A stretch of DNA of 26,696 nt from Clostridia bacterium (GTDB taxonomy: Bacteria; Bacillota; Clostridia; Christensenellales; CAG-1252), in the NCBI GenBank assembly GCA_016296985.1, contig JAEDHM010000003.1, positions 1 to 26,696 on the forward strand, written 5' to 3'. The notes under the pieces were generated by a model that made no database searches, had not been told where the DNA came from, and saw only the letters and a list, made by a program, of their open reading frames with translations. Made by a program: the position numbers and the translations under genes. Position 1 is the first letter of the stretch, and each line of letters starts with the position of its first letter. Below are positions 8,597 through 15,329 of this stretch, piece after piece.

Positions 8597-10359
8597 TTGT
8601 CGTCCACCTCGTTACATTTACAATAGGAAGATGCTCCGCATCCTTGACAGTTTACTAAACAAGAAGGCGTGCTTTGAGCAAGCAAGGATTTTTTATATTC
8701 CGCCTTCAAAAATCTTTCGCTTACGCCACAGTCGATAAAGGACCAAGGCAAGGGTTTGTCGATATCCCTTTCGGCAACGTAACTTTTTGCGTCAACGCCA
8801 CAAAGGTCAAAGGCTTGCATCCATCTATCATAGTCAAAATATTCGGTCCAACCATCGAATTTTGCCCCAAGTTGGTAGGCTTTTTCAATAACCTTTGCAA
8901 GCTTTCTATCACCACGGGCAAAGACTGCTTCGAGGAAGGAAGTTTTTCCGTCGTGATAATGGAAGGCTACGTTTTTGATTTTTAATTTTTCCCTTAAAAA
9001 GTTTTGTCTTCTTTCCACTTCCTCAAGGGAAATTTGAGGTACCCATTGGAAGGGAGTCAATGGTTTGGGAACGAAAACCGCACAACTGACCGAAATGTTC
9101 AAAGCACCTTTTCGCATAGAACTAAAAATCCAACGGATTTTTTTAACAACTTGAGCAATACCCTCAAGGTCTTCGTCAGTTTCGGTGGGAAGTCCCATCA
9201 TAAAATATAATTTTATACTGTTGTAACCTTGGGAAAAGGCAGCGCGCATTGCGGTTTCGATATTTTCCTCGGTTACGTTTTTGTTAATTACGTTTCTAAG
9301 TCTTTGCGTTCCTGCCTCGGGAGCGAAAGTCAAAGAATTTTTCCTTGAAGATTCAACAAAATCACCTTTGAAAGAGTCAAGACGCAAGGAAGGCAAGGCA
9401 AGACTGATCCTTCTCTTGGAAACAAAGGGTTTAAGTTGAGTTAGAGTTTCTTCAAGATAGGGGTAGTCACCCGTACTCAAGGACCCTAAAGATATTTCGT
9501 CAAAACCGCTGTCAAGGGCAACGCCACAACAAAGTTTTGCAACCGTTTCACCCTTTCTATATCTTATGGGACGATAGTAAAAGCCTGCCTGACAAAAACG
9601 GCAACCGTTGGCGCATCCCCTGAAAAGCTCGACCATCGCTCTGTCGTGGACGATTTCGATTGCGGGGATGATTTGAGCGGTAGGATAATAACAATTATCA
9701 AAGTCTTTTACCACCGCTTTTCTTACAGTTTTTCTGTTTTCGGGCGTGTTGAACATAGGGGCGTAAATACCCTCTATCTTTTGCGCATCACGGATGAATT
9801 CCCATTTGTCGAAATGCTCTCTTTCCTTATGCTCGCGATACAAGGCGACAAGGGCCGGAAGCATCTCTTCCCCTTCGCCTACCATAATCAAATCCATAAA
9901 TTCGGCGTAAGGCTCGGGATTGACGGCGGAGGGACCGCCTGATACGATTATGGGATATTCTTCTCCCCTATCCTTTGCGTAAAAGGGGATTTTTGCTAAA
10001 TCCAGCATATAGAGAACGTTGGTATAAAGCATTTCGTATTGAATGGAAAAACCTACCATATCAAAGTTTTTGAGAGGAGTCTTACTCTCTAAACTCATCA
10101 AGGGTAAACCTGCCTCGGTGATTGCCTTTGCAAAGTCGTCGGCCGGGGCGAAACACCTTTCACAAATAACCTTTTCCTCGTCGTTAAGTCGGTGATAGAG
10201 AAGTTTTAGCCCCAAATTGCTCATACCCACTTCGTACAAGTCGGGCATGCAAATACAAAAACGGGTGGCGTTTTCCTTGTCTAAATTCGCGCTGTTATAT
10301 TCTCCGCCTGCATATCTTGCAGGTTTGTCAACTGAAAGTAAAATTTGATTGAAATCCAT
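8593..10359 (-). CDS. TIGR03960-type radical SAM protein with B12-binding-like N-terminus
   Basis: A 588-residue iron-sulfur enzyme. Residues 30-180 resemble a cobalamin-binding-like Rossmann domain. The radical SAM core holds the CxxxCxxC cluster motif (FRGCANGCRFCQ; C249, C253, C256) that ligates a [4Fe-4S] cluster and cleaves S-adenosylmethionine. A Cys-rich tail (C567, C571, C574, C580, C582) may bind a second cluster or metal. The start (residues 1-25, with SVDKPARYAGGEYNS) matches the family. The ATG begins one base after the glucokinase stop and I see no clear ribosome site, so translation probably depends on coupling. The reaction of this family is not established to my knowledge. Confidence 0.92.
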   Translation of the reverse strand: MDFNQILLSVDKPARYAGGEYNSANLDKENATRFCICMPDLYEVGMSNLGLKLLYHRLNDEEKVICERCFAPADDFAKAITEAGLPLMSLESKTPLKNFDMVGFSIQYEMLYTNVLYMLDLAKIPFYAKDRGEEYPIIVSGGPSAVNPEPYAEFMDLIMVGEGEEMLPALVALYREHKEREHFDKWEFIRDAQKIEGIYAPMFNTPENRKTVRKAVVKDFDNCYYPTAQIIPAIEIVHDRAMVELFRGCANGCRFCQAGFYYRPIRYRKGETVAKLCCGVALDSGFDEISLGSLSTGDYPYLEETLTQLKPFVSKRRISLALPSLRLDSFKGDFVESSRKNSLTFAPEAGTQRLRNVINKNVTEENIETAMRAAFSQGYNSIKLYFMMGLPTETDEDLEGIAQVVKKIRWIFSSMRKGALNISVSCAVFVPKPLTPFQWVPQISLEEVERRQNFLREKLKIKNVAFHYHDGKTSFLEAVFARGDRKLAKVIEKAYQLGAKFDGWTEYFDYDRWMQAFDLCGVDAKSYVAERDIDKPLPWSFIDCGVSERFLKAEYKKSLLAQSTPSCLVNCQGCGASSYCKCNEVDDK

Positions 10360-10360
10360 G

Positions 10361-11299
10361 TTAAATCAACGCCAAAAGGCTTGCTCCGATTATGCCTGCA
10401 TCATTGCCAAAAGTTGCAGGACGAACGATTATGTAAGGATTGCGACCATTGCCGTAAGCACAATCGTTTATCAAGTGTTCGAGAGGTTTTACAACCCTTT
10501 CTTGTTTTGAAATTCCGCCACCGATAACCATAATTTGAGGACGGAAAATGTTGGAAATGTTGATAAGTCCCAAAGAAATGTCTTCAAGGTAGTTTTGCAA
10601 AATTTCTTGTGCGCGCTTATCCCCTTTGTCAAGAGCATAGAAGAGGGTTTTTCCGTCAAAACCGCCATTGTCTTTTGCGATTTGAGCAATAGCACCTTGA
10701 GGACAATTTGCGATTTCGGCCTCAACCGCTTCAAGCAAAGCGGTGGTTGCCGCATAGCGTTCCCAACAACCGCAAAGACCGCAGTTGCATTTTTTACCCC
10801 CTGCCTTGATGATCATATGACCGCCTTCAGAACCCGAACCTTTGTTTCCCAACAAAAGTTTTCCTTCAACGATAAAACCGGTGCCTACGCCGGTGCCTAG
10901 GGTAACCATAACCACGTTGTCGTAACCCTTGCCTGCCCCAAACTTCCACTCAGCCAAAGCGGCGCAGTTTGCGTCGTTGCCTGCGTATACGGGTTTTGCA
11001 ACGAGTTCTTTCAATTTTTGACAAACGGGATAGTCTTCCCAACCCAAATTTGAAACGAAGGTTGCGACTTCGCCGTCAACGGTACCGGGTACGCCAAGAC
11101 CGATTGCGGTTACGTCATCCATTGTCAAGCCGTTTGCTTTTACGGTATCACGACACAAGTCGGCAATACCTTTTACGCAGTCGTCTCCGCCCGTTGTAGG
11201 GGTAACGATAGTCCTTTTTTCACCGATAATAACGCCATTTTCATCAACGATACCGCACTTGATACTCATACCGCCGATATCTACGCCCAAATAGTACAT
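10361..11299 (-). CDS. glk: ROK-family glucokinase
   Basis: A 312-residue ROK kinase that phosphorylates glucose (or a related hexose) with ATP in the cytoplasm. The phosphate-binding start YYLGVDIGGMSIKCG has Met where DIGGT is usual. GNDANCAALAEW contains the catalytic Asp, followed by VTLGTGVGTG, GSEGGHMII and the zinc motif CNCGLCGCWE typical of ROK glucokinases. I place the start at the ATG at 11299, behind GGAGAG, because the DIGG motif then falls at the usual distance; an upstream in-frame start would add 11 basic residues and pass through the ribosome site. It is the first gene of the operon that continues with the radical SAM, DUF2344 and RNase G genes. Why a glucokinase heads that group is unclear. 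Confidence 0.92.
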   Translation of the reverse strand: MYYLGVDIGGMSIKCGIVDENGVIIGEKRTIVTPTTGGDDCVKGIADLCRDTVKANGLTMDDVTAIGLGVPGTVDGEVATFVSNLGWEDYPVCQKLKELVAKPVYAGNDANCAALAEWKFGAGKGYDNVVMVTLGTGVGTGFIVEGKLLLGNKGSGSEGGHMIIKAGGKKCNCGLCGCWERYAATTALLEAVEAEIANCPQGAIAQIAKDNGGFDGKTLFYALDKGDKRAQEILQNYLEDISLGLINISNIFRPQIMVIGGGISKQERVVKPLEHLINDCAYGNGRNPYIIVRPATFGNDAGIIGASLLALI

Positions 11300-11344
11300 A
11301 AAAACTCTCCTATAATACTTTTTGTTACACAAAGTTCATTGATG

Positions 11345-11373
11345 ATTATATCATATTTTACCTTTTCTTGCAA
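11345..11373 (-). promoter_or_regulatory. Sigma-A promoter of the glucokinase/radical SAM/RNase G operon
   Basis: On the minus strand TTGCAA (11373-11368), a 17-base spacer and TATAAT (11350-11345) precede the glucokinase. The -10 box carries the TGn extension. The -10 box is 45 bases before the ATG at 11299. Confidence 0.8.
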
Positions 11374-11414
11374 TATCTTATTAGTGATTTACCCTTAGAA
11401 CTCGGGAGGCTTTT

Positions 11415-11642
11415 ATGGATTATGAAGAAATAAAACGCTTGGAAAGCAAGACCTATGAAAATGATAACGTGGAAAAGAGAAAAATCAAAAAGAAAGGTGG
11501 TTGGGCCTATAACGCTATAATTCTTCAACTCGCCGTTTTGATGGTTTTGGCAATCGCCTTTACGATAATCAACTTTTTGGGTGTGGAAGAAGAGGTTTTC
11601 GCCCCTGTAAAAGATGCCTTTTCCGTAGATTATGAGGGTTAA
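11415..11642 (+). CDS. 75-residue single-span protein, possible minimal SpoIVFA
   Basis: A 75-residue protein with a charged Lys/Glu-rich N-terminus (1-30), one hydrophobic span (about 34-54) and a short acidic tail. The start has a strong GGGAGG at 11404-11409. It overlaps the next gene, a SpoIVFB-type protease, by 11 bases. In B. subtilis the gene before spoIVFB is spoIVFA, whose single-span product holds SpoIVFB inactive, but that protein is about 264 residues with a LytM-like domain outside the membrane. Here the whole extracellular domain is absent. I infer that it is a shortened partner of the protease from position and topology, not from sequence identity. Confidence 0.75.
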   Translation: MDYEEIKRLESKTYENDNVEKRKIKKKGGWAYNAIILQLAVLMVLAIAFTIINFLGVEEEVFAPVKDAFSVDYEG

Positions 11643-12441
11643 GGTACACCCTTTATTTTTCCTTTTTTTACTTTTGTATACTCTCTTTGCCGGCGCAAGT
11701 AATTTGTGCGCCGTCCTTTTTGCTTTGGTTATTCACGAGGCCTCGCATCTTAAAGCCCTTGAAATGAAGGGCTATAAAAAAGGAACTTTGGCTCTGGCTC
11801 CCTTTGGCGCGGTCATTTATACAAAGGAAGAATTGGGTAAAAAGGATACCCCTTTCGTTGCCCTTGCCGGGCCTTTGAGTAACTTGCTTACCGCAATCTT
11901 TCTTACCGCCCTTTGGTGGATTGCACCTTCGACCTATCCGCTTACCCACCGCATTGCTACTGCAAGTTTGATTTTGGGAATAGTAAACCTTTTGCCCGTT
12001 TTACCCCTTGACGGTGGTCGAGCCATAACCGCATTTTTTAAGGGTAAAGGGATTGAAAAACTTTGTAGGATTGGAAATCCCATACTTGCCACCTTTTTTT
12101 TGGTAGCCTTTGTAATAGGGATAGTTGGTGGAAAATATAATTTTACCTTTCTTGTTTTTGGAGTTTTTATATTGGCTTATCCCCTTTTCAACGCAAGGAA
12201 AATAGTTTCTCACATATTTAGAAAAAGTAAAGATGCTAAATTATCCAAAATTGAAATAAGTGAAAATACCACCTTGGCTGAGATTATAAAACTTTCTAAC
12301 CGTCCGGAAAGGGTGATTTTTACCGTACTTGACGACAAAGGGAAAACCTTGGGGGTAATAAAGGAAAAACAAATAGGAAAACTTGCCGGACTTGATGCCT
12401 CGGCAACGGCAAAACGGTGTTTGGACAAAATAAATCAATGA
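11632..12441 (+). CDS. spoIVFB: SpoIVFB-type site-2 intramembrane metalloprotease (M50)
   Basis: A 269-residue multi-span zinc protease. The metal site is HEASH (35-39) within a membrane segment, completed by LPLDGGR (124-130; D127). A cytoplasmic tail from about 190 resembles the CBS-like region of SpoIVFB, including a matching segment around TTLAEI and VLDDKGKTLG. B. subtilis SpoIVFB cuts pro-sigma-K in the mother cell when released by the forespore signal. The start is the ATG inside the end of the 75-residue gene, which suggests coupled translation; VKVHPLFF just after it resembles the IHVHPF of B. subtilis. The stop overlaps the minE stop on the other strand by 7 bases. The substrate sigma factor is not in the window. 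Confidence 0.85.
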   Translation: MRVKVHPLFFLFLLLYTLFAGASNLCAVLFALVIHEASHLKALEMKGYKKGTLALAPFGAVIYTKEELGKKDTPFVALAGPLSNLLTAIFLTALWWIAPSTYPLTHRIATASLILGIVNLLPVLPLDGGRAITAFFKGKGIEKLCRIGNPILATFFLVAFVIGIVGGKYNFTFLVFGVFILAYPLFNARKIVSHIFRKSKDAKLSKIEISENTTLAEIIKLSNRPERVIFTVLDDKGKTLGVIKEKQIGKLAGLDASATAKRCLDKINQ

Positions 12442-12659
12442 CGGGTTTGCCAATAAAGTCGCCTTGCATTGCCTAGAATTTTTAGTATATATCCACCATT
12501 TGGGTTACTTTCAACGGTAAATTCAAACGTTGGTTGCTCCATATCGAAATACTCGCATAAAACCTTGTAAACCTCGCTTTTTATGGCGGGGACCAAGTTG
12601 TCGGGAGTTTCCGTTCTGTCTTTTAGTAGCATAGCCTTTATTCTTTCAGTTTGGTTCAT
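12435..12659 (-). CDS. minE: MinE, division-site topological specificity factor
   Basis: A 74-residue protein matching MinE in length and pattern: an N-terminal helix that binds MinD (TERIKAMLLKDRTE), then the topological domain starting NLVPAIKSEVYKVLCEYFDM. The extreme N-terminal membrane-targeting sequence of E. coli MinE is shorter here. MinE stimulates MinD ATPase activity and drives its oscillation, confining the division inhibitor to the poles. It starts with an ATGA overlap with minD. Sequence identity to E. coli MinE is modest, but size, order after minD and motif pattern agree. Confidence 0.82.
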   Translation of the reverse strand: MNQTERIKAMLLKDRTETPDNLVPAIKSEVYKVLCEYFDMEQPTFEFTVESNPNGGYILKILGNARRLYWQTRH

Positions 12660-13429
12660 AGATTTTTTAAACTCCTTCTTATCGCTCCTAAAACGCCTTT
12701 ATATTTTTTCGTAACGTCGAAAACTTGTTTTCTTTTGCCCGTCAACGTTAAGGCAAGCATATACACCGCTTGCATATAATCGGTATCTCGATTGTTGTAC
12801 ATCAAAAGCGCGTTGTCGTCTTCGGGAATACAGCCCATAAGGGCAGTACGTAAAAGCTTTGAAATTTCCCGAGGAGAAGGACACTCCCCCTCTAAAATCA
12901 AATCCCCCCTTGCCCTGTTTACTACAATGCCCACACCACGCAAGCCGTAACTATCCAAAAGTCCAATTACCTTATCCGCATCACGCAATGCGGTTATGGT
13001 CGGCGTTACCACGACAAGCGCTTCTTCGCTTACGCTTAAAGCTCGGTGAAAGCCTAGGTCGATGCCTGCAGGACAGTCGATAAGGAGATAATCGGAATTT
13101 CTTTTCAACTCGTTGGCGATATTGACGAATCCTTTCAAGTCAAGCTCGTCGGTTAGGGTGTGAGCGGAGGGCAACAAGAAGAGATTTTCACTGTAGGGAT
13201 ATTTGATTAAAGCTTCCCATAATCGACACTTGCCCTTTACCACGTCGGTAATATCGTAGACGACGCTACACTCAACGCCTAGGACGATATCCAAATTGTT
13301 GAGAGTAAAGTCCGCGTCGATTAAAACGACACGGTAGTTCATTTCCGCCAACGCCAGCCCCAAAGCCGAGGCAAGGGTTGTTTTGCCTACGCCACCTTTT
13401 CCCGAGGTTATTACAATTGATTTTCCCAT
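12656..13429 (-). CDS. minD: MinD, septum-site-determining ATPase
   Basis: A 257-residue ParA/MinD-type ATPase. The deviant Walker A motif KGGVGKT is at 11-17, followed by LIDADFTLNNLDIVLGVE and LLIDCPAGID, all hallmark MinD segments. The C-terminus (YKGVLGAIRRSLKNL) is an amphipathic membrane-targeting helix. MinD on the membrane recruits MinC and is displaced by MinE. There is no minC in the window: the upstream gene is glycyl-tRNA synthetase behind a terminator. The ribosome site is weak (GAAAG) and only 17 bases separate the ATG from the terminator hairpin, with no promoter I can recognise. Confidence 0.94.
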   Translation of the reverse strand: MGKSIVITSGKGGVGKTTLASALGLALAEMNYRVVLIDADFTLNNLDIVLGVECSVVYDITDVVKGKCRLWEALIKYPYSENLFLLPSAHTLTDELDLKGFVNIANELKRNSDYLLIDCPAGIDLGFHRALSVSEEALVVVTPTITALRDADKVIGLLDSYGLRGVGIVVNRARGDLILEGECPSPREISKLLRTALMGCIPEDDNALLMYNNRDTDYMQAVYMLALTLTGKRKQVFDVTKKYKGVLGAIRRSLKNL

Positions 13430-13446
13430 TTTCTTTCGATAGTTAA

Positions 13447-13481
13447 CAAAAAAAGTCTACAACGGCTGATTTGTAGACTTT
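13447..13481 (-). terminator. Intrinsic terminator after glycyl-tRNA synthetase
   Basis: On the minus strand AAAGTCTACAA and TTGTAGACTTT form a perfect 11-bp stem around an 8-base loop, followed by a T-run. It lies 44 bases after the glyQS stop and just before the minD start. Confidence 0.92.
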
Positions 13482-13524
13482 TGTGGATTTTTGCAAAATT
13501 TTGATTTTTTATGACCTTATTAAA

Positions 13525-14916
13525 TTAGAAAGCGATTTTTTCGGCGATATAATTTTCGAGATCGGCGATTTTTACACGCTCTTGAGTCATGGAATCTCTT
13601 TCTCTTATGGTTACGCATTCATCTTCAAGCGTATCGAAGTCAACAGTTACGCAGAAAGGAGTACCGATTTCGTCTTGACGGCGATATCTTTTTCCGATAG
13701 AGCCTGCTTCGTCATAGGTTGCGGAGAACTTTTTAGCCAAAGCGCGATATACCTCGTCAGCCTTTTCGCCCAAGGCTTTCTTTTGCAAGGGAAGAACTGC
13801 AACTTTGTAAGGTGCAAGTGTGGGATGCAAGTGCATTACAACACGACTGTCGCCACCTTCCAACTCTTCTTCGTCGTAGGCGTTGCACAAAACTGCAAGA
13901 ACCATTCTTTCAACGCCGAGAGAGGGTTCGATAACGTAGGGAACGTATTTTTCACCGCTGACAGGATCGGTGTATTCCATATTCTTTCCGCTTACCTTCA
14001 TGTGAGCGTTTAAGTCGTAATCGGTACGGCTTGCAACACCCCAAAGTTCGCCCCAGCCGAAGGGGAACTTGAATTCGAAGTCGGTGGTTGCGTTGCTGTA
14101 GAAGCAAAGTTCTTCGGGATCGTGATCGCGCAACTTTAAGGATTCCTCCTTGATGCCAAGACTGAGCAACCATTCTTTGCAGAAGTTTTTCCAATAGTTG
14201 AACCATTCTAATTCAGTACCGGGCTTGCAGAAAAATTCAAGTTCCATTTGCTCGAATTCACGCACACGGAAGATAAAGTTTCCGGGAGTGATTTCGTTTC
14301 TGAAACTTTTACCGATTTGGCCGATACCAAAGGGCACTTTCATACGGGTGGATCTTTGAACGTTGAGGAAGTTTACAAAGATACCTTGAGCAGTTTCGGG
14401 ACGCAAGTAAAGAGTGCTTACAGAATCTTCGGTAACACCTTGGAAGGTTTTGAACATAAGGTTGAATTGTCTTACGCCTGTAAAATCACTGTTTCCACAA
14501 ATAGGACAAGTGATTTTGTTGTCCGCAATATATTTTTCCATTTGAGCATTGTCCCAACCGGTGATGTTTTCTTCAATGCCCTTGCGCTTCATATAATCTT
14601 CAATCAAGTTGTCGGCGCGGTGACGGGATTTACAGCTTTTGCAGTCCATCAAAGGATCACTAAAACCGCCTACGTGTCCGCTTGCTACCCAAACGTTGGG
14701 GTTCATCAAAATAGCGCAATCAAGACCAACGTTTAAAGTGTTTTCTTGAACGAATTTTTGCCACCAAGCTTTTTTAACGTTGTTTTTAAGTTCGACACCC
14801 AAAGGACCGTAGTCCCAAGTGTTTGCCAAACCGCCGTAGATATCGCTACCGGGGAAAATAAAACCCCTGCCTTTTGCCAATGCTACCAACTTATCCATGG
14901 TTAAACTTTGTTTCAT
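13525..14916 (-). CDS. glyQS: Glycyl-tRNA synthetase, homodimeric class II
   Basis: A 463-residue enzyme that charges tRNA-Gly in an ATP-dependent reaction. It is the single-chain alpha2 type, not the split alpha/beta type found in Bacillus. Motif 1 region WDYGPLGVELKNN, motif 2 FRNEI and FRVREFEQMELEFF, and motif 3 EPSLGVERM are present. A zinc-type four-Cys set is visible as CKSC and CPIC. The anticodon-binding domain spans about 360-460. The ATG at 14916 has AGGAGC seven bases upstream. The promoter at 14944-14972 leaves a leader of about 20 bases, too short for a T-box, so amino-acid starvation control by that route is excluded here. Confidence 0.96.
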   Translation of the reverse strand: MKQSLTMDKLVALAKGRGFIFPGSDIYGGLANTWDYGPLGVELKNNVKKAWWQKFVQENTLNVGLDCAILMNPNVWVASGHVGGFSDPLMDCKSCKSRHRADNLIEDYMKRKGIEENITGWDNAQMEKYIADNKITCPICGNSDFTGVRQFNLMFKTFQGVTEDSVSTLYLRPETAQGIFVNFLNVQRSTRMKVPFGIGQIGKSFRNEITPGNFIFRVREFEQMELEFFCKPGTELEWFNYWKNFCKEWLLSLGIKEESLKLRDHDPEELCFYSNATTDFEFKFPFGWGELWGVASRTDYDLNAHMKVSGKNMEYTDPVSGEKYVPYVIEPSLGVERMVLAVLCNAYDEEELEGGDSRVVMHLHPTLAPYKVAVLPLQKKALGEKADEVYRALAKKFSATYDEAGSIGKRYRRQDEIGTPFCVTVDFDTLEDECVTIRERDSMTQERVKIADLENYIAEKIAF

Positions 14917-14943
14917 GTTTTGCTCCTAAAATAAAGTATTTTC

Positions 14944-14972
14944 ATCTTATACCCATTCTCAAACTTTGTCAA
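14944..14972 (-). promoter_or_regulatory. Sigma-A promoter of glyQS
   Basis: On the minus strand a consensus -35 TTGACA (14972-14967), a 17-base spacer and -10 TAAGAT (14949-14944) precede the synthetase, 28 bases before its ATG. Confidence 0.85.
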
Positions 14973-14979
14973 GCAAAGT

Positions 14980-15007
14980 AACACTCTTATTCTATCTCGC
15001 ATAATTT
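14980..15007 (+). promoter_or_regulatory. Candidate mother-cell (sigma-K/E-like) promoter of the small Cys-rich gene
   Basis: AACA (14980-14983), a 16-base spacer and CATAATTT (15000-15007) fit the Bacillus sigma-K pattern (mACm, 16 bases, CATAnnnT). No sigma-A pair fits better. The match is short, so this is a candidate, plausible because it precedes a coat-like small protein. Confidence 0.3.
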
Positions 15008-15010
15008 GAA

Positions 15011-15028
15011 TTAAGAAATCTTTCTTAA
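15011..15028 (+). repeat. Perfect inverted repeat in the leader of the small Cys-rich gene
   Basis: TTAAGAAA and TTTCTTAA are perfect 8-base arms around TC. The element sits between the candidate promoter and the ribosome site (GGAGGTGA at 15038-15045). It could be an operator or a 5' stabilising hairpin. Confidence 0.6.
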
Positions 15029-15049
15029 ACATAAAATGGAGGTGAATAT

Positions 15050-15235
15050 ATGAACAATTGCTTTGGTGGCGACAACAACTGCTTGTGGATACTGGTTCTT
15101 TTGACCTATTTAGGCGGTGATAACAACGATTGTCTTTGCGACATTTTGCCCATTTTGTTGCTTATGAATGCTTGCGGTTGCGGACATATCTTCGGCAACA
15201 TCGGCAACGGTCATAGATGCGGTTGCAACGGTTAA
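15050..15235 (+). CDS. Small Cys/Gly-rich protein with internal duplication
   Basis: A 61-residue protein with eight Cys, six of them in CxC pairs (28/30, 42/44, 57/59), and a C-terminus rich in Gly, Asn, His and Cys. Residues 6-21 and 22-38 repeat a unit beginning GGDNN followed by Cys and a hydrophobic stretch ending in Leu. It has an excellent ribosome site, GGAGGTGA, 7 bases before the ATG, and a strong terminator after it, so it is a real and probably well-expressed gene. It recalls the small high-cysteine proteins of clostridia that are annotated by likeness to chorion proteins; a spore-coat or envelope role, or metal binding by the CxC pairs, is inference. I do not recognise a defined family. 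Confidence 0.8.
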   Translation: MNNCFGGDNNCLWILVLLTYLGGDNNDCLCDILPILLLMNACGCGHIFGNIGNGHRCGCNG

Positions 15236-15288
15236 TACATACTTTTTACCCTAGAAATTAGGAGATGCAGTTGTCATCCCCTTAAACA

Positions 15289-15328
15289 AAAGGACCTAAC
15301 CGATTGGTTGGGTCCTTTCTATTTTTTT
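15289..15328 (+). terminator. Strong terminator shared by convergent genes
   Basis: AAAGGACCTAACC (15289-15301) and GGTTGGGTCCTTT (15306-15318) form a 13-bp stem with one G-T pair around GATT, with a T-run a few bases later. On the minus strand the hairpin is followed by TTTTGTTT, so it likely also ends the operon whose last stop is at 15330. Confidence 0.88.
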
Positions 15329-15329
15329 C

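Noticed and set aside
11300..11332. Upstream start giving glucokinase 11 more residues
   Set aside because: It would include the ribosome site GGAGAG and places the DIGG motif too far from the N-terminus.
11351..11378. Sigma-E-like promoter before the 75-residue gene (TCATATT then CAATATCT)
   Set aside because: The -35 half matches, but the -10 half has too many mismatches to CATACAnT, and the region also holds the divergent sigma-A promoter.
13483..14013. 176-residue open frame on the plus strand
   Set aside because: It is antisense to the glyQS C-terminal domain and overlaps the glyQS terminator region; no family resemblance.
14917..14972. T-box riboswitch before glycyl-tRNA synthetase
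   Set aside because: The promoter lies so close to the ATG that the leader is only about 20 bases long.
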